NCBI GenBank assembly: GCA_035649495.1
Contig: DASRJL010000110.1
Span: forward strand, 65,090 to 129,089
Direction of reading: 5' to 3'
Length of the DNA: 64,000 nucleotides
From: SG8-41 sp035649495
GTDB taxonomy: Bacteria; Pseudomonadota; Gammaproteobacteria; Burkholderiales; SG8-41
The position numbers and the translations under genes were made by a program. Positions 42,255 through 50,160 of this stretch are shown in pieces (positions within the stretch are counted from its first letter, which is position 1; each line of letters begins with the position of its first letter). The notes under the pieces are model-generated. The model did not search any database. It had not been told where the DNA came from and saw only the letters and a program-made list of their open reading frames with translations.

Positions 42255-44093
42255 CTAAAGCGCCTTTTCCAAGGCATCGCGCTGCGTGTAAAGCTCCTGC
42301 GGCATCCGCGACTTCAACTTGTCGTAGAGCTCGGCGTGGTCCTTCACTTCCTTGCGCCACACCGCGGGGTCCACTTTCGTCAGTTCCTCGAAGCGCGCGC
42401 GGCTGAAGCTCTCGAGCCCGCTCCACTCCATGTCCTCGTAGCGCGGCTGCAGGCCGAGCGGCGTCTTCACCGCGTCCACCTTGCCCTCGATGCGATCGAC
42501 GACCCACTTCAGCACGCGCATGTTGTCGCCGAAGCCGGGCCAGAGAAACTCGCCCGTCGCGTCCTGCCGGAACCAGTTCACGCTGAAGATGCGCGGCGGG
42601 TGCGCAAGCTTCGCGCCGACGCCCAGCCAGTGGCGGAAATAGTCGCCGTAGTGGTAGCCGCAGAACGGCAGCATCGCGAACGGGTCGCGCCGCACGACGC
42701 CCACCTGTCCCACGATCGCGGCGGTCGTTTCCGACGCCATCGTCGAGGCCATGTACACCCCGTGCGTCCAGTCGAACGACTCGGTCACCAGCGGCACGGC
42801 GGTCGCGCGCCGCCCGCCGAACAGGAACACGCTGATCGGCACCCCGTCGGGGTTTTCCCAATCCTTGTCCGCGGACGGAATCTGGCTGCAGCTCATGGTG
42901 AAGCGCGCGTTGGGATGCGCGGCCTTGCGCCCGCAGCCGGGCGTCCAGGGCTTGCCCTGCCAGTCGGTCAACTCCTGCGGCGGCTGCTTGCTCAGGCCTT
43001 CCCACCACACGTCACCGTCCGGCGTCAAGGCGACGTTGGTGAAGATCGTGTCGTGGCCGACGGCCTTCAGGCAATTCGGATTGGTGAACTCGGACGTTCC
43101 AGGTGCAACGCCGAACGCGCCGGCCTCCGGATTGATCGCGTACAGTCTGCCGTCCTTGCCCGGCTTGATCCAGGCGATGTCCTCGCCGATCGTCGTGATC
43201 TTCCAACCCTTGTCCTGGAACACCTTGGGCGGCACCAGCATGGCGAGATTGGTCTTGCCGCACGCGCTGGGGAAGGCGGCGGCGATGTAATGCTTCTTCT
43301 TTTCCGGCGTCTCGATGCCGAGGATCAGCATGTGCTCGGCGAGCCAGCCCTGCTCCTTCGCCATGATGGAGGCGATGCGCAGCGCAAAACACTTCTTGCC
43401 GAGCAGCGCGTTGCCACCGTAGCCGCTGCCGAAGGACCAGATCTCCTTGGTCTCCGGGTAATGGACGATGTACTTGTGCTCCTTGTTGCTCGGCCAGCGG
43501 ACGTCCTTCTCGCCCGCCGCGAGAGGCATGCCGGCCGAGTGCACGCACGGCACGAAATAGCCGTCCTTGCCCAGCACGTCGAGCACCTTGCGCCCGATCC
43601 GCGTCATGAGCTTCATGTTGACGACGACGTACGGCGAGTCGGTCAACTCGACGCCGATGTGCGCGATGTGCGACCCGAGCGGCCCCATGCTGAAAGGGAT
43701 CACGTACATCGTGCGCCCGCGCATGCAACCGTCGAAGAGCTTTCCGAGCGTCCCCCGCATCTCGTCCGGCGCAACCCAGTTGTTGTTGGGGCCGGCGTCC
43801 TCCCGGTTGCGGCTGCACACGAAGGTGCGCTCCTCCATGCGCGCGACATCGTCCGGATCGGAGCGCGCGAGAAAGCATCCCGGGCGCTTTTCCTCGTTCA
43901 GCTTGATCAGCATGCCGGTGGCGACCATCTCGCTGCACAGGCGGTCGTATTCTTCTTCCGAGCCATCGCACCAGTAGATGCGGTCGGGCTTGGTCAGGCT
44001 GGCGATATCGTTTACCCAATCCTTGAGCGCGGCATGGGCAACGGGATATTCGTTGGACGCGGCCACTTGCGCGGCCGTGGCGGGACGATTCAT
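42255..44093 (-). CDS. pckG: Phosphoenolpyruvate carboxykinase (GTP)
   Basis: A 612-residue GTP-dependent PEP carboxykinase of full length. The P-loop AAFPSACGKTNLAML is near residue 285, the substrate-binding RSDPDDVAR and NNWVAP are present, and the GDDIAW-equivalent reads TIGEDIAWIKPGKDG. The enzyme converts oxaloacetate and GTP to PEP, CO2 and GDP for gluconeogenesis. A GAGG ribosome-binding site precedes the ATG. It is alone on its transcript, with a terminator downstream and a leader hairpin upstream. Growth on organic acids, as suggested by the Bug-rich neighbourhood, would require it. Confidence 0.97.
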   Translation of the reverse strand: MNRPATAAQVAASNEYPVAHAALKDWVNDIASLTKPDRIYWCDGSEEEYDRLCSEMVATGMLIKLNEEKRPGCFLARSDPDDVARMEERTFVCSRNREDAGPNNNWVAPDEMRGTLGKLFDGCMRGRTMYVIPFSMGPLGSHIAHIGVELTDSPYVVVNMKLMTRIGRKVLDVLGKDGYFVPCVHSAGMPLAAGEKDVRWPSNKEHKYIVHYPETKEIWSFGSGYGGNALLGKKCFALRIASIMAKEQGWLAEHMLILGIETPEKKKHYIAAAFPSACGKTNLAMLVPPKVFQDKGWKITTIGEDIAWIKPGKDGRLYAINPEAGAFGVAPGTSEFTNPNCLKAVGHDTIFTNVALTPDGDVWWEGLSKQPPQELTDWQGKPWTPGCGRKAAHPNARFTMSCSQIPSADKDWENPDGVPISVFLFGGRRATAVPLVTESFDWTHGVYMASTMASETTAAIVGQVGVVRRDPFAMLPFCGYHYGDYFRHWLGVGAKLAHPPRIFSVNWFRQDATGEFLWPGFGDNMRVLKWVVDRIEGKVDAVKTPLGLQPRYEDMEWSGLESFSRARFEELTKVDPAVWRKEVKDHAELYDKLKSRMPQELYTQRDALEKAL

Positions 44094-44125
44094 TCAGGTT
44101 CCTCTCGGTTACTTCTAAAAACAAA

Positions 44126-44153
44126 GGCAAAGCCGCAATGTCGCCGCTTTGCC
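44126..44153 (-). promoter_or_regulatory. Perfect hairpin in the pckG leader
   Basis: GGCAAAGC (44126-44133) pairs perfectly with GCTTTGCC (44146-44153) over 8 bp with a 12-base loop. It lies about 33 bases before the pckG start codon, in the expected 5' leader. It could be a remnant terminator/attenuator or only a repeat; no known riboswitch is recognised. Confidence 0.4.
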
Positions 44154-44348
44154 GTTACAAAATTGTACACGAAAACGCCCCGGCCACGCACCGAGCGGAC
44201 CATCCGCGCCATCAATTCTGATGGAATTTCAACGAGTGAAATTGCTGCGTCGCAGCGAACGTGCTGCAGTGTGACTTTTACGCCGAGATTGCGAGAAAAA
44301 TACCCACTTGCATGGAATTTGCTTCTCCCAACCTCCCCTCCGGGGGGA

Positions 44349-44453
44349 GGAGTGATGTGAAGAAAGTGATGGAAAGAGGTGATGGAAAATGGTGATGGGG
44401 TTCTCATCACCTCTCTTCATCACCCGTTCTCATCACCATTAATTCATCACCAG
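44349..44453. repeat. GGTGATG inverted tandem repeats in the gap upstream of pckG
   Basis: Units of GTGATG occur four times on the left (44352-44398). CATCACC occurs four times on the right (44405-44453). AGAGGTGATG (44375-44384) pairs perfectly with CATCACCTCT (44405-44414). Just before, CCTCCCC/GGGGAGG forms another hairpin near 44331-44350. The 372-base gap 44094-44465 holds these repeats, the pckG leader hairpin and otherwise unassigned sequence; no gene is supported. Confidence 0.7.
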
Positions 44454-44465
44454 TCTTCAGCGCCG

Positions 44466-45539
44466 TCATCCATCGCGCCCTTCCTTCAAGGGCATGCGGC
44501 TCGCGCGCAACACGGGCGCCCACCGCTCGGTCTCTGAGTGTATGCGCGTGGCGAATTGCGAGCGCGTTCCCGCCGCCGGGTCGAGGCCGAGCGCCAGGAG
44601 CTGCATGCGCGTGCCATTGTCCGCGATCTGGGCCGCCACCTGCTCGTTCAGCCATGCGGCCGCGGAAGGCGGCATGCGTGCGGGGCCGAACAGGCCGAAC
44701 CAGGCCTCCACTTCCAGCTCGGGCAGGCCGGTCTCGACGAGAGTCGGCAGCGCCGGCAGGAGCGCGAAACGCTGGCGGCTGGTTATCCCAAGCGCCCTGA
44801 ATTGACCCGCCGGCACGTAGGGCAGCGCGAGCGGCAACGCCGCGAACACGAGCGAAATCTGTTCCGTCGCGAGCCCGGAGAGTGCCGCGATGCCGCCGTT
44901 GTAGGAGACATGCACGATATTCACGCCGGTCGCGCGGCGAAACAACTCACCGGCAAGATGGCCGACGCTGCCGTCTCCCGAAGACCCGTAGTTGACCTCT
45001 CCCGGGCGCACCTTGAGCCATTGCACCAGCCTGGAGGCCGTGTCCACCGGCACGCCGGAACCCGCCAGCAGTACGAACGGCATCGCGGCGAGCGGCGCGA
45101 CCAGAACGAAATCGCGCACCGGCTCGTATTCGACGCCTTGGAAATAGTGCGGATTGATGACCATGGTCGCGTTGCTCGCGAGCAGCAGCGTGTACCCGTC
45201 CGGCCGCGCTCGCGCCACCGCCTTCGCGCCCCGGGTAGTGACGCCGCCGGGCTGCCGCTCCAGCACGACCGAATGACGGGATGCGGCTCCTATCGCCTGC
45301 CCCGCCAGGCGCGCGAGCGTATCGGAAATGGCAGGCGGCGCGTTCAGCGCGATGAGCTTGTAGGTCTTGGTGATGCGGGTCGTCCCGCGGATGTCGGTGG
45401 GTCCGCTGATCGGATAGGGGATCACGATCTTCACGGGCTTCTCGGGGAACGGATCCGCGCCCGCGCGCGGCGCATCCAGCGCGCAGGTCAGCAGCAATAT
45501 TGCCGCGGCCCACGTGTAGCGTAGCGCAGGCACAACCAT
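44466..45539 (-). CDS. Divergent Bug/TctC-like binding protein
   Basis: A 357-residue exported protein with a signal peptide (to about residue 28). It has the Bug-type mature start FPEKPVKIVIPYPISGPTDI but then carries an insertion of about 30 residues (RGTTRITKTYKLIALNAPPA) before the standard helix SDTLARLAGQAI. The loop NYGSSGDGSVGHLAGE and the rest fit the family. The insertion lies where Bug proteins close over the ligand, so specificity may be unusual. It starts two bases after the stop of the unknown protein upstream, so they are co-transcribed. Confidence 0.88.
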   Translation of the reverse strand: MVVPALRYTWAAAILLLTCALDAPRAGADPFPEKPVKIVIPYPISGPTDIRGTTRITKTYKLIALNAPPAISDTLARLAGQAIGAASRHSVVLERQPGGVTTRGAKAVARARPDGYTLLLASNATMVINPHYFQGVEYEPVRDFVLVAPLAAMPFVLLAGSGVPVDTASRLVQWLKVRPGEVNYGSSGDGSVGHLAGELFRRATGVNIVHVSYNGGIAALSGLATEQISLVFAALPLALPYVPAGQFRALGITSRQRFALLPALPTLVETGLPELEVEAWFGLFGPARMPPSAAAWLNEQVAAQIADNGTRMQLLALGLDPAAGTRSQFATRIHSETERWAPVLRASRMPLKEGRDG

Positions 45540-45540
45540 T

Positions 45541-45924
45541 CTAGGGATTGCCGTCCTTCGGCTCGCCGCTGTGCTGCGCGCGCACCTGCGCGATCATCCG
45601 CTCGATCTCCTGCTCGACGAGCTGCTTGATCTCCTCGTCCTCCGGGTAGCACAGGAGCCACAGGTCCGGAAACTCGCCGACCACCGAGTTTATCCGACCC
45701 AGCACGAGACGGCGCTTGGCGTCCTCCACGGTCTGCTTCAACAGGAACTCGTGTCCGCGCTCCCAGTAGATCGAGAGTGTGTCCACCGTCAGGCTGGTCC
45801 GCAGCAGGCGCACGACGAACTCGAACCGGATCGAGTGCATGCCCTTCGAGCGCAAGGGTATGATCCGGTGCGCCGGCAACGGCGCTCCGGCCCGCAATGC
45901 CTCGATCTCCTCGCGCGATGGCAT
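45541..45924 (-). CDS. Unknown small cytoplasmic protein
   Basis: A 127-residue protein, starting at MPSREEIEALRAG; a longer frame to 45960 adds 12 residues that do not look conserved. It has no signal peptide or membrane helix. The middle is hydrophobic-amphipathic (FEFVVRLLRTSLTVDTLSIYW) and the C-terminus is a predicted acidic helix (EDEEIKQLVEQEIERMIAQVR). I do not recognise a family. It is coupled to the divergent Bug gene downstream and separated by 75 bases from the DapA-family gene upstream. Confidence 0.6.
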   Translation of the reverse strand: MPSREEIEALRAGAPLPAHRIIPLRSKGMHSIRFEFVVRLLRTSLTVDTLSIYWERGHEFLLKQTVEDAKRRLVLGRINSVVGEFPDLWLLCYPEDEEIKQLVEQEIERMIAQVRAQHSGEPKDGNP

Positions 45925-45999
45925 AGCTGCTAGCGTAGCCAATCCGGCCGCGGCAGACAAATCTCTCTTTTTGTTAGATTTTTACTTTCCCGCAAGGTA

Positions 46000-46941
46000 T
46001 CAGGCCGCTTCACGCTGGAGCATCCCCGCCTCCTTGAGCGCCCACTTGATCGCGTCGAGCTCGCTGCCTGCGGGCTGGCTGGTCGGCCGGCGCACGACCG
46101 GCGACTTGACGAGGCCCGCGAGGAACATCGCCATCTTCATCCGGGCGTGCGCGTCCCCGGTCGGCTCGCCGAAGCCGTATACCGCCTGCTTGAGGGGGTT
46201 TATCTCGAACTGGAGCTGCATCGCCCGCTTCAGATCGCCGGCCTGCACCGCCTCCCACAAGGCGACGATCTTCTGCGGGATGAACGACGCGAAACCGACC
46301 AGCGCGCCATCCACGCCCTGGACCATCGAGGCCAGCAGGTACTCGTCGTGGCAGGTGAGGACGGCCTTCCCGGGCGCCGCCTCGCGGATCGCCTTGATGT
46401 CCATGGGATACTTGTTCATGTCGCGCGTTCCGACCTTGAAGGCCTTCACCCAGGGCAGGCGCGCGAGCTGGGCCAGCAGCTCGCACGAGTAGGCGGCGCG
46501 GGTCCAGGACGGATATACGTGAACGATGAGGTCGAGACCCGAGGCCTTCCCGATCTCGGTGAAGTGCTCCACCACGTGCTCCGGGCGCATGCCGAAGCGC
46601 AGCCACTGGTGCGGCGGCATGACGAGCAGTCCCGCCGCGCCCGCCTTTTTCGCGAGGAGCGCATGCTCGCAGGCTTCGCCGATGCCTTCCACGCATATGC
46701 CCGATACGACCGGGATGCGGCCCTTCACCTCGTCGGCGATGATGCGCGTCACTTCCGCGCGCTCTTCGGCGTTCAAGGCAAACACTTCCCCGGTGTGGCC
46801 GTTGGGGACGAGCCCGGTAATACCTTTCGTTCCCGCCAGCCATGCCGTAAAACGGCGCAGCTCCGGCTCGTCGATCGTGTGATCCGGCCTGAACGGCACC
46901 TGCATCGCCGGGAGTATGCCGCGGTAGGTATGGTCGCTCAT
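46000..46941 (-). CDS. Dihydrodipicolinate synthase (DapA)-family aldolase
   Basis: A 313-residue TIM-barrel protein of the DapA/NAL superfamily. Recognisable parts are GITGLVPNGHTGEVFAL (the usual GTTGE region replaced by NGHTGE), the strand with HVYPSWTRAAYSCELLAQL where family members have the catalytic Tyr region, and FKVGTRDMNKYP, where the Schiff-base Lys would be in FKVG. Such proteins often act as lyases on 2-keto-3-deoxy sugars or 4-hydroxy-2-ketoacids rather than in lysine synthesis. An AGGAGAG ribosome-binding region precedes the start. The substrate is unknown. Confidence 0.88.
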   Translation of the reverse strand: MSDHTYRGILPAMQVPFRPDHTIDEPELRRFTAWLAGTKGITGLVPNGHTGEVFALNAEERAEVTRIIADEVKGRIPVVSGICVEGIGEACEHALLAKKAGAAGLLVMPPHQWLRFGMRPEHVVEHFTEIGKASGLDLIVHVYPSWTRAAYSCELLAQLARLPWVKAFKVGTRDMNKYPMDIKAIREAAPGKAVLTCHDEYLLASMVQGVDGALVGFASFIPQKIVALWEAVQAGDLKRAMQLQFEINPLKQAVYGFGEPTGDAHARMKMAMFLAGLVKSPVVRRPTSQPAGSELDAIKWALKEAGMLQREAA

Positions 46942-46968
46942 CTCTCCTGCCCTCCTCTTCGTTGGGTC

Positions 46969-46982
46969 GTGACCGGTGACCG
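46969..46982. repeat. 7-bp tandem repeat (GTGACCG x 2)
   Basis: Two perfect GTGACCG heptamers lie in the 45-base gap between the YgfX-like gene and the DapA-family gene. They belong to the same family as the larger arrays. Confidence 0.55.
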
Positions 46983-46986
46983 GTCG

Positions 46987-47466
46987 TTACCCGGAGATGA
47001 TCGACATGTCGTTTCCCGCTGTCAATGCGTCATGCAATCCGGGCCGGTGCCCCCAGCGCAGCCACGTGCGCAAGCGCCTGAAATCCCGCGCGTCCACGTT
47101 GTCCTGCACGAGCACGACGTGCCGCGCGAGGCGGCGGCCCTCGGGTTTCAGATTGAGTATCGTCAGGCAGGATGAAACGTAGCTCGTGCCGAGCAGCTCG
47201 CACGCGCGCCACGCCCCGCGGCGCGTCTGGAACGAGATCCGCCCTGTCGCCGTGATCTCCAGCGCGACGATGGCCCCTGCAGTACGCAGCGCGGCCTGGG
47301 CGAACAGGGACCATCCCAAACCAGCGCCGATCACCGCGGTCAGCCCGAATTTCGACCACGGTGGCAACGCAGCGAACCAGATGGCGGCGGCCGCACCAAA
47401 ATGGAACAGGCAGAGCGCGATAGCCAGCCTGGCCGATGGCTTGATCCCGATGGACCGCAAAGGCAT
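46987..47466 (-). CDS. YgfX/CptA-like membrane protein
   Basis: A 159-residue protein with two adjacent membrane helices (about 15-33 and 38-58), followed by a soluble beta-rich part with ITATGRISFQTRRGAWRACELLGTSYVS and ending RHVVLVQDNVDARDFRRLRTWLRWG. This layout and the RRLRTWLRW-type ending fit the YgfX (CptA) family. In E. coli YgfX pairs with SdhE (YgfY); no SdhE gene is seen here, although the folate-binding protein YgfZ is about 5 kb away on the other strand. It starts six bases after the glycosyltransferase stop. Confidence 0.7.
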   Translation of the reverse strand: MPLRSIGIKPSARLAIALCLFHFGAAAAIWFAALPPWSKFGLTAVIGAGLGWSLFAQAALRTAGAIVALEITATGRISFQTRRGAWRACELLGTSYVSSCLTILNLKPEGRRLARHVVLVQDNVDARDFRRLRTWLRWGHRPGLHDALTAGNDMSIISG

Positions 47467-47472
47467 GCCCTA

Positions 47473-48717
47473 TTAACGCATGACGCCCGTCTCCCGGCTG
47501 ACAGGAGCCGGAACTGGTTGTCGGCGACCGCCGGCGACAGCCCCGATGATCTCGGCGGCCTCCGCAGCCGCTCGCGCCGGCTGGAATGCCGCGTGACGCG
47601 CAGCGAACTGCCGCGCTCCCGCCCTCAACCCGTCGTCCCGCAAGGCCTTCGTGATGCACCCCAGGACCGTCTCGAAGCGTCGGTCCTTGCCGATCAGCGC
47701 GCCCGCGCCGCCCGCTTCCACACGCCTGGCGTGCAGGTACTGCTCGACGGTATGCGGCGCCACGAGGAGCGGAACGCCTGCCGCCAGCGCCGCGCACATG
47801 ACGCCGTGCCCGCCGTACACCAATGCCAGGTCGGCGTCGGGCAGGACGGATTTGAGCTGAACCGGCCGCGATGCGATCTTCAGTGCGCCCGACTCGAGCG
47901 CTTTCGTCGCCGCCGGTTGCTTGCCGGGAAGGACGCAGAGCGTCCTCGCCGCCGCGGTCGAGAGCGCCTTCAGGATGCTCGCCGCGCCCGGAACGTCGCC
48001 GCGCAGGTAGGCGAAGATGCGCGGCTCTTCGCCCTTCGGCCACGGCACCGGCTCTCCGGATTCGTACTCGTATATCGGTCCGATGTAGCGCTCGCCCGGG
48101 CGCGGGCCGAACGGATCGAGCTCGGGAAATGTCGTGTACATCCGGGCCCCGGTCCGGAACCAGTCGGCCAGGGTATCGAACTCGCGGCTGCTAAACGAAC
48201 GCAGGATCCGGTTCACGCGCCGCAGGAGCTGCCGCTCCGACCTTCGCAGCCGCTCGTCGGGGATCTGCTCCCATGGGCGGATGGACGGCATGGGTGATGC
48301 GAGCGGCGGGATCTCGAAGCCGGTGCCGATCTGGGCTTGCGGCAATGCCAGCACGCGTGCCGCGACGAGCGCGCCCGGGGAATGGTCCGCTACGATCGCG
48401 TCGGCGCGGAACATCCGGGCGAGAGCGACCCAGCCGCTGACGAGGCCTCGCGCCGTGGGTTCGTCCGAATAGCCTGCGAGAGCCAGCATCTCGGCGTGGT
48501 TGACCGGCGGCGCGGGCGCCCGCTGCCTGCGGTCGAAGATCGGGGCCTGCACGAACGCCAAGCCTCGCGCGCCGAGAACCTCGGCGGCGCCCGTCAAGTC
48601 GCGGACGGCAATGAGGACACCGTGACCCGCTGCGCGCAGCCGCTCGGCGACGGCCGCGAGTTGAAGCAGATGTCCGTAGTTCGCGCCCAGCTCCCAGGCG
48701 AGGAGTATTCGGCTCAC
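47473..48717 (-). CDS. UGT/MGT-family glycosyltransferase
   Basis: A GT-B glycosyltransferase (about 414 residues) of the UGT/MGT type. The N-terminus is SRILLAWELGANYGHLLQLAAVAERLRAAGHGV, typical of these enzymes. The C-terminal nucleotide-sugar motif reads DADLALVYGGHGVMCAALAAGVPLLVAPHTVEQ, with the conserved HG and the late Gln region. The open frame extends to GTG 48726, but those three codons lie in a heptamer repeat; GTG 48717 (SRIL) is the likelier start. It lies between the type I secretion genes and YgfX and may glycosylate a lipid or small molecule; the acceptor is unknown. Confidence 0.85.
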   Translation of the reverse strand: MSRILLAWELGANYGHLLQLAAVAERLRAAGHGVLIAVRDLTGAAEVLGARGLAFVQAPIFDRRQRAPAPPVNHAEMLALAGYSDEPTARGLVSGWVALARMFRADAIVADHSPGALVAARVLALPQAQIGTGFEIPPLASPMPSIRPWEQIPDERLRRSERQLLRRVNRILRSFSSREFDTLADWFRTGARMYTTFPELDPFGPRPGERYIGPIYEYESGEPVPWPKGEEPRIFAYLRGDVPGAASILKALSTAAARTLCVLPGKQPAATKALESGALKIASRPVQLKSVLPDADLALVYGGHGVMCAALAAGVPLLVAPHTVEQYLHARRVEAGGAGALIGKDRRFETVLGCITKALRDDGLRAGARQFAARHAAFQPARAAAEAAEIIGAVAGGRRQPVPAPVSRETGVMR

Positions 48718-48748
48718 ACTGGTCACCGGTCACTGGTCACTGGTCACG
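48717..48748. repeat. 7-bp tandem repeat (GGTCACT/GGTCACC), four to five units
   Basis: CACTGGTCACCGGTCACTGG-type sequence continuing to GGTCACGCC covers the probable start of the glycosyltransferase gene and the gap to the HlyD gene. The repeat overlaps possible start codons of the glycosyltransferase. Confidence 0.75.
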
Positions 48749-48757
48749 CCTTCCCGG

Positions 48758-50131
48758 TCATCGCTCCCGCCCCGCCTCGTGCACGATCCGCTGTATCGGG
48801 GAGAACAGGTACTCCAGCACGCTGCGGTTGCCGAGGTGGATCTCGGCGTTGACCAGCATCCCCGGAACGAGGCGCAGACGCTGCCCACCGCTTTCCAGCG
48901 AGCTGCCGCTCAACTCGATCAGCGCGCGGTAGGCAGCCTGCTGCGGCTGCGCGGACTTCGATGCGGCATTGCTGTCGTTCCGGTCGTGCGTGTCCGCGCT
49001 CACCTGGAGCACGATGCCATCCACCATCCCGTATTTCTGGAATGGATAGGCGGCGAGCTTGACGCGCGCCTTCTGCCGCTCCTGCACGAAGCCCGCGTCG
49101 GCGTTCGCCACCCAGACCTCCGCCACCAGCGGCTCGTCGTGCGGCACCAGCGTGAGCAATATTGTGCCGGGCGCCACCACCGTCCCCGGCGTGTGGGTCG
49201 CGAGGTCCTTCACGACGCCCGCCTGCGGCGCCTTCAGCTCCAGCAGCATGTGGCGGTGCTCCTGCTTTTCCCAGTCCTGAGAGAGTTTCGCTTGGACGGC
49301 CTCGGCCTCCACGCGCTCGTTGTGCAGCTCGCGCCGGTAGTTGGAATCGATCTGGGCGATGCGCTTTTCAGTCTGCGCTATGGTGGCCTTGAGGCTCGCC
49401 ACCGCGTGGCCTTGCGCGAGGAGGTCCTGTTGCGCCTCGACGTGCGAGCGCTGCCGGTCGAGCGCCATCAGCCGGCCGGCGAAGCCCTCCTTCGCGAGCT
49501 GGTCCCAGGCGCGCGCCTGCTCGCCGTAGATCGGAGTGGTCTGCTTCAGCTTGCCTTCCACTTCCATGGCGCTCTGGAGGTCCTGGCGCGCCTTGGCCAG
49601 CAGCGCCTGTTCCGCGCCCAGCGCATCGAGATACGCCAGACGACGCGCTCGATGCTGCGCCTCGACCTGGGCGTACAGGGAACCGGCGTCTCCGGGTTTG
49701 CGCTGCAGCGAAGCGCCGGACAGCTCGGCATCGATGCGCCGCAACTGAAGATCGCGGCGCAAAAGCTCCGCGCGCAGAATACCGCGATCGGCGTCCAGGA
49801 GCCGGGTATCCATCCGGGCGAGCACCTGCCCTTCGCGGACGGTGTCGCCCTCCTTCACCAGGATTTCGCGCACTATCCCCGGCTCGGCCGGCTGCACGAT
49901 CTTGAGAAAGGTCTGCGGCACGAGCTTCCCCTGCGACACGGCCACGATGTCGAGCCTGCCGAAAATCGCCCAGACGATCAGCAGGCCGAACAGCGCGAGC
50001 ACTGCATGGAGCACCGCGCGCGGCAGCGGGGACGGCGGACGCGCCTGGGCCTTGATCATCTCCGGAGCGAACTCGAGCGCATTCGCCCGATTGCTTCCCC
50101 ATCGCAGCACGCGTACCGGATTCGCGCTCAT
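48758..50131 (-). CDS. HlyD-family type I secretion membrane fusion protein
   Basis: A 457-residue adaptor. It has a short N-terminal cytoplasmic region, one membrane helix (about 41-62), a barrel-sandwich with VQPAEPGIVREILVKEGDTVREGQVLARMD, and a long coiled-coil region (about 110-300). The C-terminal beta-barrel ends LRLVPGMLVNAEIHLGNRSVLEYLFSPIQR, the HlyD signature. It links the inner-membrane ABC exporter to an outer-membrane TolC. The start at 50131 is chosen because the longer open frame runs antisense-shifted into the ABC gene. It lies 29 bases after the ABC gene stop. Confidence 0.92.
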   Translation of the reverse strand: MSANPVRVLRWGSNRANALEFAPEMIKAQARPPSPLPRAVLHAVLALFGLLIVWAIFGRLDIVAVSQGKLVPQTFLKIVQPAEPGIVREILVKEGDTVREGQVLARMDTRLLDADRGILRAELLRRDLQLRRIDAELSGASLQRKPGDAGSLYAQVEAQHRARRLAYLDALGAEQALLAKARQDLQSAMEVEGKLKQTTPIYGEQARAWDQLAKEGFAGRLMALDRQRSHVEAQQDLLAQGHAVASLKATIAQTEKRIAQIDSNYRRELHNERVEAEAVQAKLSQDWEKQEHRHMLLELKAPQAGVVKDLATHTPGTVVAPGTILLTLVPHDEPLVAEVWVANADAGFVQERQKARVKLAAYPFQKYGMVDGIVLQVSADTHDRNDSNAASKSAQPQQAAYRALIELSGSSLESGGQRLRLVPGMLVNAEIHLGNRSVLEYLFSPIQRIVHEAGRER

Positions 50132-50160
50132 GACGGACTCCTTACGAAACAGCTTAGACC

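Noticed and set aside
42165..44360. 731-residue open frame on the plus strand across pckG
   Set aside because: It is antisense to a full-length, well-conserved pckG and has low-complexity His/Arg-rich composition typical of a shadow frame.
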